Assembly (NCBI RefSeq): GCF_001612965.1
Contig: NZ_BDBL01000029.1
Coordinates: 1 to 64,000 of the forward strand
Direction of reading: 5' to 3'
DNA: 64,000 bases
Source of the DNA: Nocardia kruczakiae NBRC 101016
GTDB lineage: Bacteria; Actinomycetota; Actinomycetes; Mycobacteriales; Mycobacteriaceae
Below, one piece after another: positions 18,135-27,284 of the stretch. The position numbers and the translations under genes are program-made. The notes under the pieces were generated by a model that searched no databases, was not told where the DNA came from, and saw only the letters and a list, made by a program, of their open reading frames with translations. Positions within the stretch are counted from its first letter, which is position 1. Each line of letters opens with the position of its first letter.

Positions 18135-18477
18135 GGAGATCCTTTCCTTCCCTCGATTGCCGTGTGCATATTCGAGGGTTCGTCCCGAAGCCCGATCACT
18201 GTGCCGAGCTCGGATGCCGTATCGCCTGCCCCGCCGGACCGATGGAATCACCCACCTGGTCACGGCCACCGGTTCATTGAGTGGGAGTGATCATTCCAGT
18301 CGCTGTCCCCGACGTCGAGGTCGAAGTCCCGAGTGATTCGAGCCCCCGAGCCACCGAGCTTGAGCAAGGAGCCTGCTGGAGCGATTGCCCTGATGAAGCA
18401 CCGGCGTCTGACGCGCACGATGTACGGACGTGCTCAGGATAGCTCTGTCCGACCACGTCAGCAAGGCAGCCACGCCA
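18135..18477. promoter_or_regulatory. rho leader with hairpin before the ribosome site
   Basis: This 343-base gap between thrB and rho holds no recognisable gene. On the transcribed strand an inverted repeat CCCTCGA (18150-18156) / TCGAGGG (18172-18178) with a 15-base loop lies immediately upstream of the rho ribosome-binding site. rho is autoregulated in many bacteria, so this could be a leader element; that is inference. No promoter was identified with confidence. Confidence 0.4.
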
Positions 18478-19437
18478 TCAGTCCACGCTCACACCCGCGG
18501 AAATGTCGGGGTCGACCACGCGCAGACCGTCCTCCTCGGCGAGTTTGCGCAGGTCGTCCGGAAATTCTCCGGTACTCAGCGCCAGAATGGTCGGACCGGC
18601 GCCCGACACCATCGCGGCGAGTCCGGCGGTGCGCAGCCGGGTGATCCAGGCGGTGGTCAGCGGCAGCGCGGCGGCGCGATAGCCCTGGTGCAGGCGGTCC
18701 TGGGTCGCGGGCAGCAGCAGGTCGGGATGCTCGGTCAGGGCGACCACCGACAGCGCGGCGCGGCTGACGTTGAACGCGGCGTCGCCGTGCGGGACCATCT
18801 CCGGCAGCAAGCCGCGGGTGTGCGCGGTCGAGGAGCGCTCCTGGGGAATCAGCACCGTCGCGCGCAGGCGCGGGTGCGGTTCCAGCCGCACCGCGCGGTA
18901 GACGCGCTGGTGGTGCTCGACGGAACTGCTCGCGTCGAGTTCGCCCGCGCGGTCGGATTCGGTCCACGACACCACGATGCCGCCGAGCACGCTCGCGGCC
19001 GCGTTGTCGGGATGGCCCTCGAATTCCGAAGCCAGCTGCACCAATTCGGCATCCGAACCCGTCAGCGCCGGATCGAACTTCGCGGCCAGCCCGCGCGCGG
19101 CGGCGAGTCCGCCGACCGCCGCCGAGGCCGACGATCCCAGCCCTCGCGAATGCGGAATGACGTTGCGGCACACCACATCCAGCCCGTCGGCCCACACGCC
19201 CGCGGCTTCCAGGCCGCGTTCGATCGCGCGCACCACCAGATGCGAAGGGCCCCAAGGGACGTCGTCGGCACCCTCACCCTCCACTCGGATGGTAAGCCCG
19301 GAATCGGTGGTACGTACCACGATTTCGTCGTACAGCCCCAAAGCGATACCGAGCGAGTCGAATCCGGGTCCCAGATTGGCGCTGGAGGCGGGCACCTTCG
19401 CGGTAACGGTGATACCGGGCGGGAGGGTCCGCGTCAT
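18478..19437 (-). CDS. thrB: Homoserine kinase
   Basis: GHMP-family kinase that phosphorylates homoserine in threonine synthesis; 319 residues. Motifs: PASSANLGPGFDSLG near the N-terminus, the ATP-binding GLGSSASAAVGG, and the C-terminal SGAGPTILAL. The ATG at 19437 is preceded by GAAGG at good spacing; a TTG at 19461 is possible but worse. It lies 25 bases after thrC, last gene of the argS-lysA-hom-thrC-thrB run. Confidence 0.97.
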   Translation of the reverse strand: MTRTLPPGITVTAKVPASSANLGPGFDSLGIALGLYDEIVVRTTDSGLTIRVEGEGADDVPWGPSHLVVRAIERGLEAAGVWADGLDVVCRNVIPHSRGLGSSASAAVGGLAAARGLAAKFDPALTGSDAELVQLASEFEGHPDNAAASVLGGIVVSWTESDRAGELDASSSVEHHQRVYRAVRLEPHPRLRATVLIPQERSSTAHTRGLLPEMVPHGDAAFNVSRAALSVVALTEHPDLLLPATQDRLHQGYRAAALPLTTAWITRLRTAGLAAMVSGAGPTILALSTGEFPDDLRKLAEEDGLRVVDPDISAGVSVD

Positions 19438-19462
19438 CAACTGACCTTCGCGCGCACTCAAC

Positions 19463-20560
19463 TCAGGCCAACTCGAGCTCGCGGGCCACCGCTACCGGGT
19501 CCACCGCGATCGCCTCCACCGCGGGCATACCCAGCAGGGCGGTGTCCGGATCCTTCAGGCCGTTACCGGTGACGGTGCACACGACGGTGAGACCGGAATC
19601 GAGCCAGCCCTCCTTGCGCGCGGCCAGCAGACCGGCCACGCTGGCGGCCGAGGCGGGTTCGACGAAGACGCCTTCGGTGCTCGCGACCAGGCGATACGCC
19701 GCCAGGATCTCGTCGTCGGTAGCGGCCCGGAAGGCGCCACCGGACTGCTCCTGGGCGGCCACCGCGCTGTTCCAGGACGCGGGCGCGCCGATCCGGATCG
19801 CGGTGGCGATGGTTTCGGGGTCCTTCACCGGCGCACCGTTGACCAGCGGCGCGGCCCCGGCGGCCTGCACACCGAGCATGCGCGGGCGGCTCGTGGTGAG
19901 GCCGTCGGCGTGATACTCGCTGTAGCCCTTCCAGTACGCGGTGATGTTGCCCGCGTTGCCGACCGGCAGGGCGTGCACGTCGGGGGCCTTGCCCAGCGCG
20001 TCGCAGATCTCGAAGGCCGCGGTCTTCTGTCCCTCGATGCGGGCCGGGTTGACCGAGTTCACCAGGCCGACCTCGGGGAAGTCCGAGGTGACCTTACGGG
20101 CCAGCTCCAGGCAGTCGTCGAAATTGCCCTCGACCTGAATGATCTTGGCGCCGAGCATGACCGCCTGCGCGAGCTTGCCCATCGCGATCTTGCCCTGCGG
20201 GATCAGCACGGCGCAGTGCATGCCGGCCCGGGTGGCGTAGGCCGCCGCCGAGGCGGAGGTGTTACCCGTGGAGGCGCACAGCACCGCCTTCTGACCGCGG
20301 GCCTTGGCGTCGGTCATCGCCATGGTCATACCGCGGTCCTTGAAGGACCCGGTGGGGTTGAGGCCCTCGACCTTGAGATACACCTCGCAGCCGGTGAGCT
20401 CGGACAGGTGATGCGCGGGCACCAGCGGCGTGCCGCCCTCGTAGAGGGTGACCGGCTCCCAGTCCGCGCCGACCGCCAGGCGCTCGCGATAGGCGGCGAT
20501 CAGCCCCGGCCACGGAGTGTGCACGGCCCCGGCCGACGGCGGCGCTCCTGTCTGACTCAT
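19463..20560 (-). CDS. thrC: Threonine synthase
   Basis: PLP enzyme converting O-phosphohomoserine to threonine; 365 residues. The PLP-binding Lys is in NPTGSFKDRGM (about residue 73), the phosphate-binding loop is GNAGNITAY, and CASTGNTSASAAAY holds the substrate phosphate region. Its ATG overlaps the hom stop by four bases (ATGA), so the two are translationally coupled. Confidence 0.98.
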   Translation of the reverse strand: MSQTGAPPSAGAVHTPWPGLIAAYRERLAVGADWEPVTLYEGGTPLVPAHHLSELTGCEVYLKVEGLNPTGSFKDRGMTMAMTDAKARGQKAVLCASTGNTSASAAAYATRAGMHCAVLIPQGKIAMGKLAQAVMLGAKIIQVEGNFDDCLELARKVTSDFPEVGLVNSVNPARIEGQKTAAFEICDALGKAPDVHALPVGNAGNITAYWKGYSEYHADGLTTSRPRMLGVQAAGAAPLVNGAPVKDPETIATAIRIGAPASWNSAVAAQEQSGGAFRAATDDEILAAYRLVASTEGVFVEPASAASVAGLLAARKEGWLDSGLTVVCTVTGNGLKDPDTALLGMPAVEAIAVDPVAVARELELA

Positions 20561-21957
20561 TCCTCGGTGCCTTCCAATCTCAAGACGCTGGTCACGGATG
20601 TGACGGATTCCAGCTCGGCAAGTGCTGCCACGGTATCGGCCAGCGCCGACTCCGGCGCGTGGTGGGTGACCACGACCAGTCGGGCGCCCTCGTCGAATCC
20701 CTCCTGGCGGACCGTCGAGATGCTGACACCGTGTTCGGCGAATTTGCCGGACACCGCCTGCAGAACCCCGGTGCGGTCGGCAACCTGCAGGTTCACGTGA
20801 TAGCGGGTCGGGATGTCGCCGATCGGCGCGATCGGCAGCTCAGCATAAACCGATTCACCCGGTGCGCGGCCACCGTAGAACTTGTTGCGGGCCGCCATCA
20901 CCAGATCGCCCATCACCGCCGAGGCGGTCGGCGCGCCGCCCGCGCCCTGGCCGTAGAACATCAGCCGGCCGGCGTTCTCGGCCTCGACGACCACCGCGTT
21001 GAAAGCGCCGTTGACCGACGACAGCGGATGCCGCCGCGGGATCAGCGCCGGGTACACGCGCACCGACACCCGGTCCTTACCGGCGGCCGAGCTGCCCGCA
21101 TCACCCGGCGCGGCGACCGCCGACCCGTCCATCGACAGGCGCTCGCCGCCGGGCATGCGCTCGCAGATGGCCAGCAGCTTCACGGTGCAGCCGACCGCCG
21201 CCGCGGTCTCCAGATCCTCGGCGGTGATCTTCGAGATGCCTTCGCGGTAGACGTCGGCGGCGGTGACGCGGGTGTGGAAGGCCAGCGAGGCCAGGATCGC
21301 GGCCTTGGCGGCGGCGTCGTAGCCCTCGACATCGGCGGTGGGATCCGCTTCGGCGTAGCCGAGCCGGGTCGCCTCGGCGAGCGTGTCGGTGTAGTCGGCG
21401 CCGGTCTCGTCCATCGCCGAGAGGATGAAATTCGTTGTGCCGTTGACGATTCCGACCACCCGGTTCACCCGGTCGCCGGACATCGACTGGATCAGCGGGC
21501 GCACCACCGGAATGGCGCCGGCGACCGCGGCCTCGAAGTACAGGTCGGCACGGCTGCCCTCGGCCGCCGCGGCCAGCTCACCGGTGTAGTCGGCCAGCAG
21601 CGCCTTGTTCGCGGTCACGACCGACTTGCCGCCGTTGAGCGCGGCCAGGATCAGCTTGCGAGCCGGATCGATACCGCCCATCACCTCGACCACCAGGTCG
21701 ACGTCGTCGCGAGCGACCAGCGCTTCGGCATCGGTGGTCAGCAGCTCGGCCGGAATGCCGCGGTCGACGTCGAGGCGCCGCACCGCGACGCCGCGCAGCA
21801 CCACCGGGGCGCCCACTCGCGAGCGCAGGTCGTCGGCGTGGTCGCGCAGGATGCGCACCACCTCGGTGCCGACATTGCCCATACCGAGCACCGCGACCCC
21901 GATGGGATGTTCGATCCCGAACGCACCGCCCCGGGCCTGGTTCGTCAGCTCGGTCAT
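20557..21957 (-). CDS. hom: Homoserine dehydrogenase
   Basis: NAD(P)-dependent reduction of aspartate semialdehyde to homoserine, the branch to threonine and methionine; 466 residues. The Rossmann motif GMGNVGTEV is near residue 25, the catalytic-domain signature region GTTNFILSAM is in the middle, and a C-terminal ACT domain (VADRTGVLQAVSGKFAEHGVS) suggests feedback control by threonine, as known for actinobacterial enzymes. Overlaps both thrC and lysA by four bases. Confidence 0.97.
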   Translation of the reverse strand: MTELTNQARGGAFGIEHPIGVAVLGMGNVGTEVVRILRDHADDLRSRVGAPVVLRGVAVRRLDVDRGIPAELLTTDAEALVARDDVDLVVEVMGGIDPARKLILAALNGGKSVVTANKALLADYTGELAAAAEGSRADLYFEAAVAGAIPVVRPLIQSMSGDRVNRVVGIVNGTTNFILSAMDETGADYTDTLAEATRLGYAEADPTADVEGYDAAAKAAILASLAFHTRVTAADVYREGISKITAEDLETAAAVGCTVKLLAICERMPGGERLSMDGSAVAAPGDAGSSAAGKDRVSVRVYPALIPRRHPLSSVNGAFNAVVVEAENAGRLMFYGQGAGGAPTASAVMGDLVMAARNKFYGGRAPGESVYAELPIAPIGDIPTRYHVNLQVADRTGVLQAVSGKFAEHGVSISTVRQEGFDEGARLVVVTHHAPESALADTVAALAELESVTSVTSVLRLEGTEE

Positions 21958-23384
21958 GAGTGCACCTCCGTCGCTTCCAGGCTCATCAGATCCGCCACCG
22001 TCTCACGGCGCAGCAACAGCCGTGCCTGCCCGTCGCGGACCGCGACCACGGCCGGGCGGGTGAGCATGTTGTAGCGGCTGGCCATCGAATAGCAGTACGC
22101 GCCCGTGGCCGCGACCGCAACCAGGTCGCCCGGCCCGACGTCGGCCGGCATCCAGGTGTCGCGGATGACGATATCGCCGCTCTCACAATGCTTTCCGACC
22201 ACGCGCGCCACCACGGGGGCGGACTCGCTGGAGCGGGAGACCAGCCGGCAGTCGTAGTCGGCCTGATACAGCGCGGGACGGATGTTGTCGCTCATCCCGC
22301 CGTCGACGCTGACGTAGCGGCGCTGCGCGCCGGCGTCGAGCGAGACGTCCTTGGTGGTACCCACCTCGTAGAGGGTGACCGTGCCCGGCCCGGCGATCGC
22401 GCGGCCCGGCTCCACCGCGATGGTCGGGGTGGGCAGGCCGATCTGCGCCGCCTCCACCTCGACGAGGTCGCGCACCTTCGCGGCGAATTCGTCCAGCGGC
22501 GGCGGATCGTCGCTCGGCAGATACGAAATGCCCAGTCCGCCACCGAGATCCAGGATCGCGATCTGCTCGGTGCGCTCGACGCCGAACTTCTCGATGGCAT
22601 CGCGCAGCAGTCGCAACATGCGCCGCGCGGAGATCTCGAATCCGTCGATGTCGAAGATCTGCGATCCGATATGGCTGTGCAGGCCGACCAGGCGCAGATT
22701 GTCCGCCTCGAAGACCCGGGCCAACGCCTCCATCGCATCGCCGCCGGCGATCGAGAAGCCGAACTTCTGATCCTCGTGCGCGGTCGAAATGTATTCGTGG
22801 GTATGCGCTTCCACGCCGACCGTGACGCGGACCAGCACGTCCTGCACCACGCCCGCGCGGGCGGCGACCGCCTCCAGGCGCTCGATCTCGATCAGCGAGT
22901 CGACGACGACGTGCCCGACGCCCGCCGCCACGGCCTGCTCCAGTTCGGCGACCGATTTGTTGTTGCCGTGCAACGCGATTCGCTCGGCCGGGAAACCGCC
23001 GTGCAGCGCCACCGCCAGCTCGCCGCCGGAGCACACGTCCAGGTGCAAGCCCTCGTCGCGCACCCAGCGTGCGATCTCGCCGGACAGAAATGCCTTGGAG
23101 GCGTAGTGAACTCGCGCGCCGGGACCGAAGGCGCGGACCATATCGCGGCAGCGGGAGCGGAAGTCGTCCTCGTCGACCACGAACAGCGGCGTGCCGAATT
23201 CGGCGGCGAGCTGCGTGACGGGCACACCGGCCAGGCGCACCACACCCGCGGCGTCACGAGAGGCGTTGCGCGGCCACACCTTGTCGGGCAGGTCGATCAT
23301 CTCGCGGGGGTCCGCGGGCCGCTCCGGCAGGTTGGGGGCGTGGGGGATCTCGGCGTGCCGAGGTCCCGCCGGATGCGCACTCAC
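21954..23384 (-). CDS. lysA: Diaminopimelate decarboxylase
   Basis: PLP enzyme for the last step of lysine synthesis from meso-diaminopimelate; 476 residues. PLP Lys lies in HYASKAF; other family motifs are HSHIGSQ, the Gly-rich DLGGGLGI, EPGRAIAGP and CSGGE. GTG 23384 (VSAHPAG) has an excellent GGAAGGAA ribosome site; the open frame upstream to 23648 overlaps argS and is not coding. Four-base overlap with hom, 40 bases after argS. Confidence 0.97.
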   Translation of the reverse strand: MSAHPAGPRHAEIPHAPNLPERPADPREMIDLPDKVWPRNASRDAAGVVRLAGVPVTQLAAEFGTPLFVVDEDDFRSRCRDMVRAFGPGARVHYASKAFLSGEIARWVRDEGLHLDVCSGGELAVALHGGFPAERIALHGNNKSVAELEQAVAAGVGHVVVDSLIEIERLEAVAARAGVVQDVLVRVTVGVEAHTHEYISTAHEDQKFGFSIAGGDAMEALARVFEADNLRLVGLHSHIGSQIFDIDGFEISARRMLRLLRDAIEKFGVERTEQIAILDLGGGLGISYLPSDDPPPLDEFAAKVRDLVEVEAAQIGLPTPTIAVEPGRAIAGPGTVTLYEVGTTKDVSLDAGAQRRYVSVDGGMSDNIRPALYQADYDCRLVSRSSESAPVVARVVGKHCESGDIVIRDTWMPADVGPGDLVAVAATGAYCYSMASRYNMLTRPAVVAVRDGQARLLLRRETVADLMSLEATEVHS

Positions 23385-23424
23385 AATAATTCCTTCCTCA
23401 CACGATGACCTGACCGACGGCGGT

Positions 23425-25083
23425 TCACATGCGCTCCGGGGCGGATACGCCCAGCAGCGCAAGGCCGTTGGACAGCACCTGACGGGTGGCGTCGACCAGT
23501 TGCAGGCGGGCGGCGTTGACCGGCAGGACCGGGTCGTCGTTCTGCGGCAGAATCCGCAGCGTCTTGTTGGTCTGGAAGCGGTGGTAGGCGCCCGCCAGTT
23601 CCTCCAGATAACGGGCCACGCGGTGCGGTTCGCGCAGACTCGCCGCACTCGCCACCACGGCCGGGAACTCGCCGAGGGTGCGGATCAGCTCGCCCTCCTC
23701 GTCGGCGACCAGCAGGCCGAGATCCGGTGTGACACCGGCGAATCCGAAGTCGGTGGCATTGCGGGCGACCGCGCAGGTGCGGGCGTGCGCGTACTGCACG
23801 TAGTAGACCGGATTCTCACTGCTCTGCTTGGTCCACAGATCCAGGTCGATATCGATGCTCGAGTTCACCGAACTGCGCACCAGCACGTAGCGGGCGGCGT
23901 CCACACCGATCGCCTCGACCAGATCGTCGAGGGTGACCACCGTGCCCGCGCGCTTGCTCATCCGCACCGCCACGCCGTCGCGCACCAGGTTCACCATCTG
24001 GCCGATCAGCACCTCGACGGTGTTCGGATCGTCGCCGAACGCGGCCGCCGCCGCCTTCAGCCGGCCGATGTAGCCGTGATGGTCGGCGCCGAGCATGTAG
24101 ATGCAGAGGTCGAACCCGCGCGAGCGCTTGTTCTGGAAATAGGCGATATCGCCACCGATATAGGCGGACTTGCCGTCACTCTTGATGACGACGCGGTCCT
24201 TGTCGTCACCGTATTCGGTGCTGGCGATCCACCAGGCACCGTCCTTCTCGTACAGATTGCCCGAGGCCTTGAGCTGGTCGAGCGCCTTCTCCACGGCGCC
24301 GGAGGCGAACAGCGAACTCTCGTTGAAGTAAACGTCGAAATCGGTGCCGAAATCGTGCAGCGTCTGCTTGATGTGGGCGAACATCAGCTCCACACCCTCG
24401 CGGCGGAACAGTTCGTGCCGCTCGTTCTCCGGCAGACTCGCCGCGTCCGGATGCGCCGCGGTGATCTGACCCGCGATCTCGGAGATGTAGGCGCCGGCGT
24501 AGCCGTTCTCCGGGGTGGGCGCGCCGGTGGCGGCGGCGACCAGCGATTCGGCGAAGCGGTCGATCTGCGCGCCGTGGTCGTTGAAGTAGTACTCCCGGGT
24601 CACGTCGGCGCCCTGAGCGGCCAGGATGCGACCCAGCGCATCGCCGACCGAGGCCCAGCGGGTACCGCCGAGGTGGACCGGGCCGGTCGGATTGGCGGAG
24701 ACGAACTCCAGGTTGATCTTGGTGCCGGTGAGCGCCTGCGCGGTGCCGTAGGCGGCGCCCGCGGCGCGGATCTGCTCCACGATGGCGCCCTGGGCGGCCG
24801 CGGCGAGGCGGATGTTGAGGAAGCCCGGACCGGCCACGTCGGCGGATTCGACGCCGTCGGTGGCGGCCAGCGCGTCGGCCAGCAGACCGGCCAGTTCGCG
24901 CGGATTCATTCCGGCCTTCTTACCCACCTGCATGGCCACATTCGTGGCATAGTCTCCGTGTTCCGGATTACGGGGACGCTCCACCTTGACCTCGTCGGGC
25001 AGGACCGCAGGGTCGGATCCACGTTCGACGAGCACCTTCGCCGCGGTCGCACGAAGGAGTTCTGCAAGGTCAGCTGGAGTCAC
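23425..25083 (-). CDS. argS: Arginyl-tRNA synthetase
   Basis: Class I synthetase that charges tRNA-Arg; 552 residues. The HIGH-type motif is PVHLGGTRWA, with Gly in the last position, and the KMSKS loop is represented by VRMSKRAGT. C-terminal DALR-type anticodon-binding domain begins near YVQYAHAR. GTG start at 25083. A tRNA-Arg gene lies 570 bases away on the other strand. First gene of the argS-lysA-hom-thrC-thrB group. Confidence 0.97.
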   Translation of the reverse strand: MTPADLAELLRATAAKVLVERGSDPAVLPDEVKVERPRNPEHGDYATNVAMQVGKKAGMNPRELAGLLADALAATDGVESADVAGPGFLNIRLAAAAQGAIVEQIRAAGAAYGTAQALTGTKINLEFVSANPTGPVHLGGTRWASVGDALGRILAAQGADVTREYYFNDHGAQIDRFAESLVAAATGAPTPENGYAGAYISEIAGQITAAHPDAASLPENERHELFRREGVELMFAHIKQTLHDFGTDFDVYFNESSLFASGAVEKALDQLKASGNLYEKDGAWWIASTEYGDDKDRVVIKSDGKSAYIGGDIAYFQNKRSRGFDLCIYMLGADHHGYIGRLKAAAAAFGDDPNTVEVLIGQMVNLVRDGVAVRMSKRAGTVVTLDDLVEAIGVDAARYVLVRSSVNSSIDIDLDLWTKQSSENPVYYVQYAHARTCAVARNATDFGFAGVTPDLGLLVADEEGELIRTLGEFPAVVASAASLREPHRVARYLEELAGAYHRFQTNKTLRILPQNDDPVLPVNAARLQLVDATRQVLSNGLALLGVSAPERM

Positions 25084-25223
25084 GAGTCTCTATCCTATGG
25101 TCCGAGCGGGTGTGCGCCGTCAGCGGGCACCTGCTCGGCGCACCCGGCATCCGGCACCGGCGGCCCCGGCCGTCGTTCCGACACCGCGAGAACCACCGAC
25201 GCACCCGAAGAGAGCGCCAACCG

Positions 25224-25532
25224 ATGCCGAACACCAGCGCGAAATCAGCCAAGGCGATTCGTGCCGCCGCCAAATCCGCCCCCGGCGGGGCGTACAACGG
25301 CAATTCCAACCCGCCGAAGCACCGGCGTGTTCCCTGGGCGCTGGTCGGCGCGGTCGTGGTGATCGCCGTACTGGTCGTCGCGCTGGTCGTCTATTTCGTC
25401 CCCAAGTCGCGCCACCACGCCGACGAGGAGAAGGCCGTCCCGCCCACCGGCCAGATGGACGAAGTCCCCGCCGGTATCCCCGGCATTCCCGCCATCCCCG
25501 GTATGCCGGGTGCGCCGATGCCGACGCGGTAG
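25224..25532 (+). CDS. Hypothetical single-pass membrane protein with Pro/Gly tail
   Basis: Unrecognised protein of about 102 residues. A basic, Ala/Lys/Ser-rich N-terminus (about 35 residues) precedes one strong membrane helix (about residues 38-58, ALVGAVVVIAVLVVALVVYF), then a charged stretch and a low-complexity tail of repeated Ile-Pro-Gly units (AGIPGIPAIPGMPGAPMP). The positive N-terminus predicts that the tail is outside. ATG 25224 is chosen for the codon use and a GAGAG upstream; a longer frame from 25110 has no support. It lies between divergent argS and the tRNA-Arg gene. Confidence 0.7.
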   Translation: MPNTSAKSAKAIRAAAKSAPGGAYNGNSNPPKHRRVPWALVGAVVVIAVLVVALVVYFVPKSRHHADEEKAVPPTGQMDEVPAGIPGIPAIPGMPGAPMPTR

Positions 25533-25572
25533 TGCCGTGACGCCGAACTGAATCCCTGCTCGGACCTGTCTT

Positions 25573-25601
25573 TTGGCGCACGCCGTGTGATGCGATACGC
25601 T
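25573..25601 (+). promoter_or_regulatory. Promoter for tRNA-Arg
   Basis: TTGGCG (25573-25578), 17-base spacer, TACGCT (25596-25601), ending 53 bases before the tRNA gene. Good sigma-70-type geometry. Confidence 0.6.
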
Positions 25602-25654
25602 TTCCCCGCCCGATCGGACGACGTATCCACTGGTGTCGACCGGGTCCAATCCCC

Positions 25655-25727
25655 GCCCTCGTAGCTCAGGGGATAGAGCGTCTGCCTCCGGAGCAGAAGG
25701 CCGCAGGTTCGAATCCTGCCGAGGGCA
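25655..25727 (+). tRNA. tRNA-Arg (anticodon CCG)
   Basis: A complete cloverleaf: acceptor arms GCCCTCG (25655-25661) and CGAGGGC (25720-25726), D arm GCTC/GAGC, anticodon stem TCTGC/GCAGA with loop CTCCGGA (anticodon CCG at 25688-25690, reading CGG), and T arm GCAGG-TTCGAAT-CCTGC. The discriminator is A and CCA is not encoded (CAG follows). It has its own promoter and terminator, and no integrase or direct repeat was seen beside it. Confidence 0.97.
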
Positions 25728-25736
25728 CAGAACGCG

Positions 25737-25770
25737 AGGTCCCGACCGATCCGGTCGGGACCTTTCTCGT
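25737..25770 (+). terminator. Intrinsic terminator of tRNA-Arg
   Basis: Perfect 12-base arms (25737-25748 and 25752-25763) with a 3-base loop, followed by TTCTCGTTT. Ten bases after the tRNA. Confidence 0.9.
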
Positions 25771-25850
25771 TTGTCGATTCTGGGGATGCTCGCGCGTCGG
25801 AGAGGTGTATGGCCCGAACAAGGACCCCGCCGACGAACGAAGGACATGCC

Positions 25851-26255
25851 ATGACCACGACTCGAACCGACGACTCGGCCGCCATCGCGCAGATCTTGGC
25901 CGATCAGTACAAGGCCTGGGCGGCCGGGGACGCGGACGCTTTCGTCGCCGACTACGCCGAAAACGCCACGGTGATCATGCCGGGGACCGCTCGGCGCAGC
26001 CGGGCGGAGATCCGGCAGGGTATGGCGGACAGTTTCGCGACCGCCCTCGCGAACTCGACCGTCACCGATGACATCGAAGATATCCGGTTCCTCGGCGCGG
26101 ATCACGCTGTCGTCATCAGCAGGGCCGCCATTCTGTTCGCCGGCGAAACCGACGTACCAGCGGACCGATACGTGAACGCGACCTGGGTCCTGCACCGGCG
26201 GGACGGCAAGTGGACGGTTGCCGCGTATCACAACAGTCCGGCCGCGGCGCGCTAG
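25851..26255 (+). CDS. SnoaL-like / SgcJ-type NTF2-fold protein
   Basis: Small cone-shaped NTF2-fold protein (134 residues) of the SgcJ/EcaC or SnoaL-like group. The sequence shows the typical pattern: N-terminal helix with DQYKAWAAGDADAFVADYAENATVIMPG, a central SRAEIRQGM helix, and a C-terminal strand WVLHRRDGKWTVAAYHN. Members range from polyketide cyclases to proteins of unknown function, so no substrate is assigned. ATG 25851 has GAAGGA at 7 bases; the ATG at 25809 is less likely. It is convergent with the UppP-like gene 15 bases away. Confidence 0.8.
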   Translation: MTTTRTDDSAAIAQILADQYKAWAAGDADAFVADYAENATVIMPGTARRSRAEIRQGMADSFATALANSTVTDDIEDIRFLGADHAVVISRAAILFAGETDVPADRYVNATWVLHRRDGKWTVAAYHNSPAAAR

Positions 26256-26270
26256 CGGCCCGGCGGGAAG

Positions 26271-27224
26271 TCACCCGAATCGAATGATCGACACCACCCC
26301 CACGATCACGCAGTACGCCGCGAACGGCAGCAGGGTCCGGGTCCGGAAATACCGTTCGAGGTAGCGGACGGCGAGCCAGGATGTCACGCCGGAGACGACG
26401 GCGCCGACGATGATCGGGCCCCAGATCACCTCTGCGCGTGGGGTTATCAGGTCGGGGAGGTCGACGATCCCGGCGCCGAAGATCGCGGGGGTGGCGAGGA
26501 GGAAGGCGAATTTGGCGGCGTGTTCGTGCTCCAGACCGCGCCAGAGGCCGCCGACCATGGTGAGGCCGGCCCGGCTGAAGCCGGTGAGGAGCGCACCGGC
26601 TTGGGCCAGGCCGATGCCGACGGCGTCCCGGGAGTCGAGGGCCGCGAGGCGACGGTCGGATTGCGGCAGGGAAAGCGTTGTGGCCGTGCGCGTTCGGCGG
26701 TTCGCCTGGTTCAGGGCCACGCGCCGGCCGTATTCGGCGAGGGTCGGCTCGTTGCGGCGACGCAGACCCTCGCCGACGACCAGCACCATGCCGTTGACGG
26801 TCAGGAAGGCCGCGGCGCACAAGGGAGCGGCGAAGACGTCGTGCAGCGGATGTTCCAGCAGCGGATGTTCCAGCAGCGGACCGAGAATCGCGACCGGCAC
26901 GGTCGCGATCACGATCAACCAGGCCAGCCGTTGCGGCACGGTGTCCAGCCGCCTGGTCCGCACCATCTCGACGAATCCGGCGGCGATCGCGCACCACTCC
27001 CGCCAGTAGTAGATCACCAGCGCGACCGCCGTCGCCACGTGCAGAGCGACGACGAACGCCAGATAGGTTGCGGCCGAATCGGTTCCGCCCCGGCCGGGCA
27101 ACGCTCCCCATCGACCTCCCAGCCAGGCCGCCACGAGGACCGAATGTCCGAGACTGGAGATCGGGAACAGCTCGGTGAAGCCCTGCACCGCGCCGATGAC
27201 CATCGCTTGAAAATAGGTGAGCAT
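26271..27224 (-). CDS. Undecaprenyl-diphosphatase-like membrane protein (UppP family)
   Basis: Polytopic membrane phosphatase of the BacA/UppP family, about 317 residues, that would recycle polyprenyl diphosphate at the outer membrane face. The (E/Q)xxxE motif is QGFTELFPISSLGH near residues 15-28, and the second motif is GFSRAGLTMVGG, diverged from the usual PGTSRSGAT. It is longer than E. coli UppP because of an Arg-rich loop around residues 165-200. It may be a paralogue used for resistance or a special lipid carrier rather than the housekeeping enzyme. ATG 27224 is chosen for the family N-terminus. A 15-base tandem duplication gives LEHPLLEHPL. Confidence 0.82.
   Translation of the reverse strand: MLTYFQAMVIGAVQGFTELFPISSLGHSVLVAAWLGGRWGALPGRGGTDSAATYLAFVVALHVATAVALVIYYWREWCAIAAGFVEMVRTRRLDTVPQRLAWLIVIATVPVAILGPLLEHPLLEHPLHDVFAAPLCAAAFLTVNGMVLVVGEGLRRRNEPTLAEYGRRVALNQANRRTRTATTLSLPQSDRRLAALDSRDAVGIGLAQAGALLTGFSRAGLTMVGGLWRGLEHEHAAKFAFLLATPAIFGAGIVDLPDLITPRAEVIWGPIIVGAVVSGVTSWLAVRYLERYFRTRTLLPFAAYCVIVGVVSIIRFG
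26844..26880. repeat. 15-base tandem repeat inside the UppP-like gene
   Basis: Two identical copies of a 15-base unit (26844-26858 and 26859-26873) and a partial third (26874-26880). It keeps the frame and duplicates five residues (LEHPL) in the protein, likely in a loop. Confidence 0.9.
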
Positions 27225-27284
27225 CGCAACGAGTTTCGCACGGCAGGTGGCCCTCGGAAGTTCCGAGGGCCACCGTCCGGTCAC

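Noticed and set aside
15867..18290. Very long plus-strand open frame opposite rho
   Set aside because: It is antisense to the GC-rich rho gene, has a composition expected from the complementary strand (long Ala/Leu/Val/Thr stretches) and no family features.
25655..25850. Integration site of a mobile element at tRNA-Arg
   Set aside because: No integrase gene, no duplicated tRNA 3' end and no compositional shift near the tRNA.
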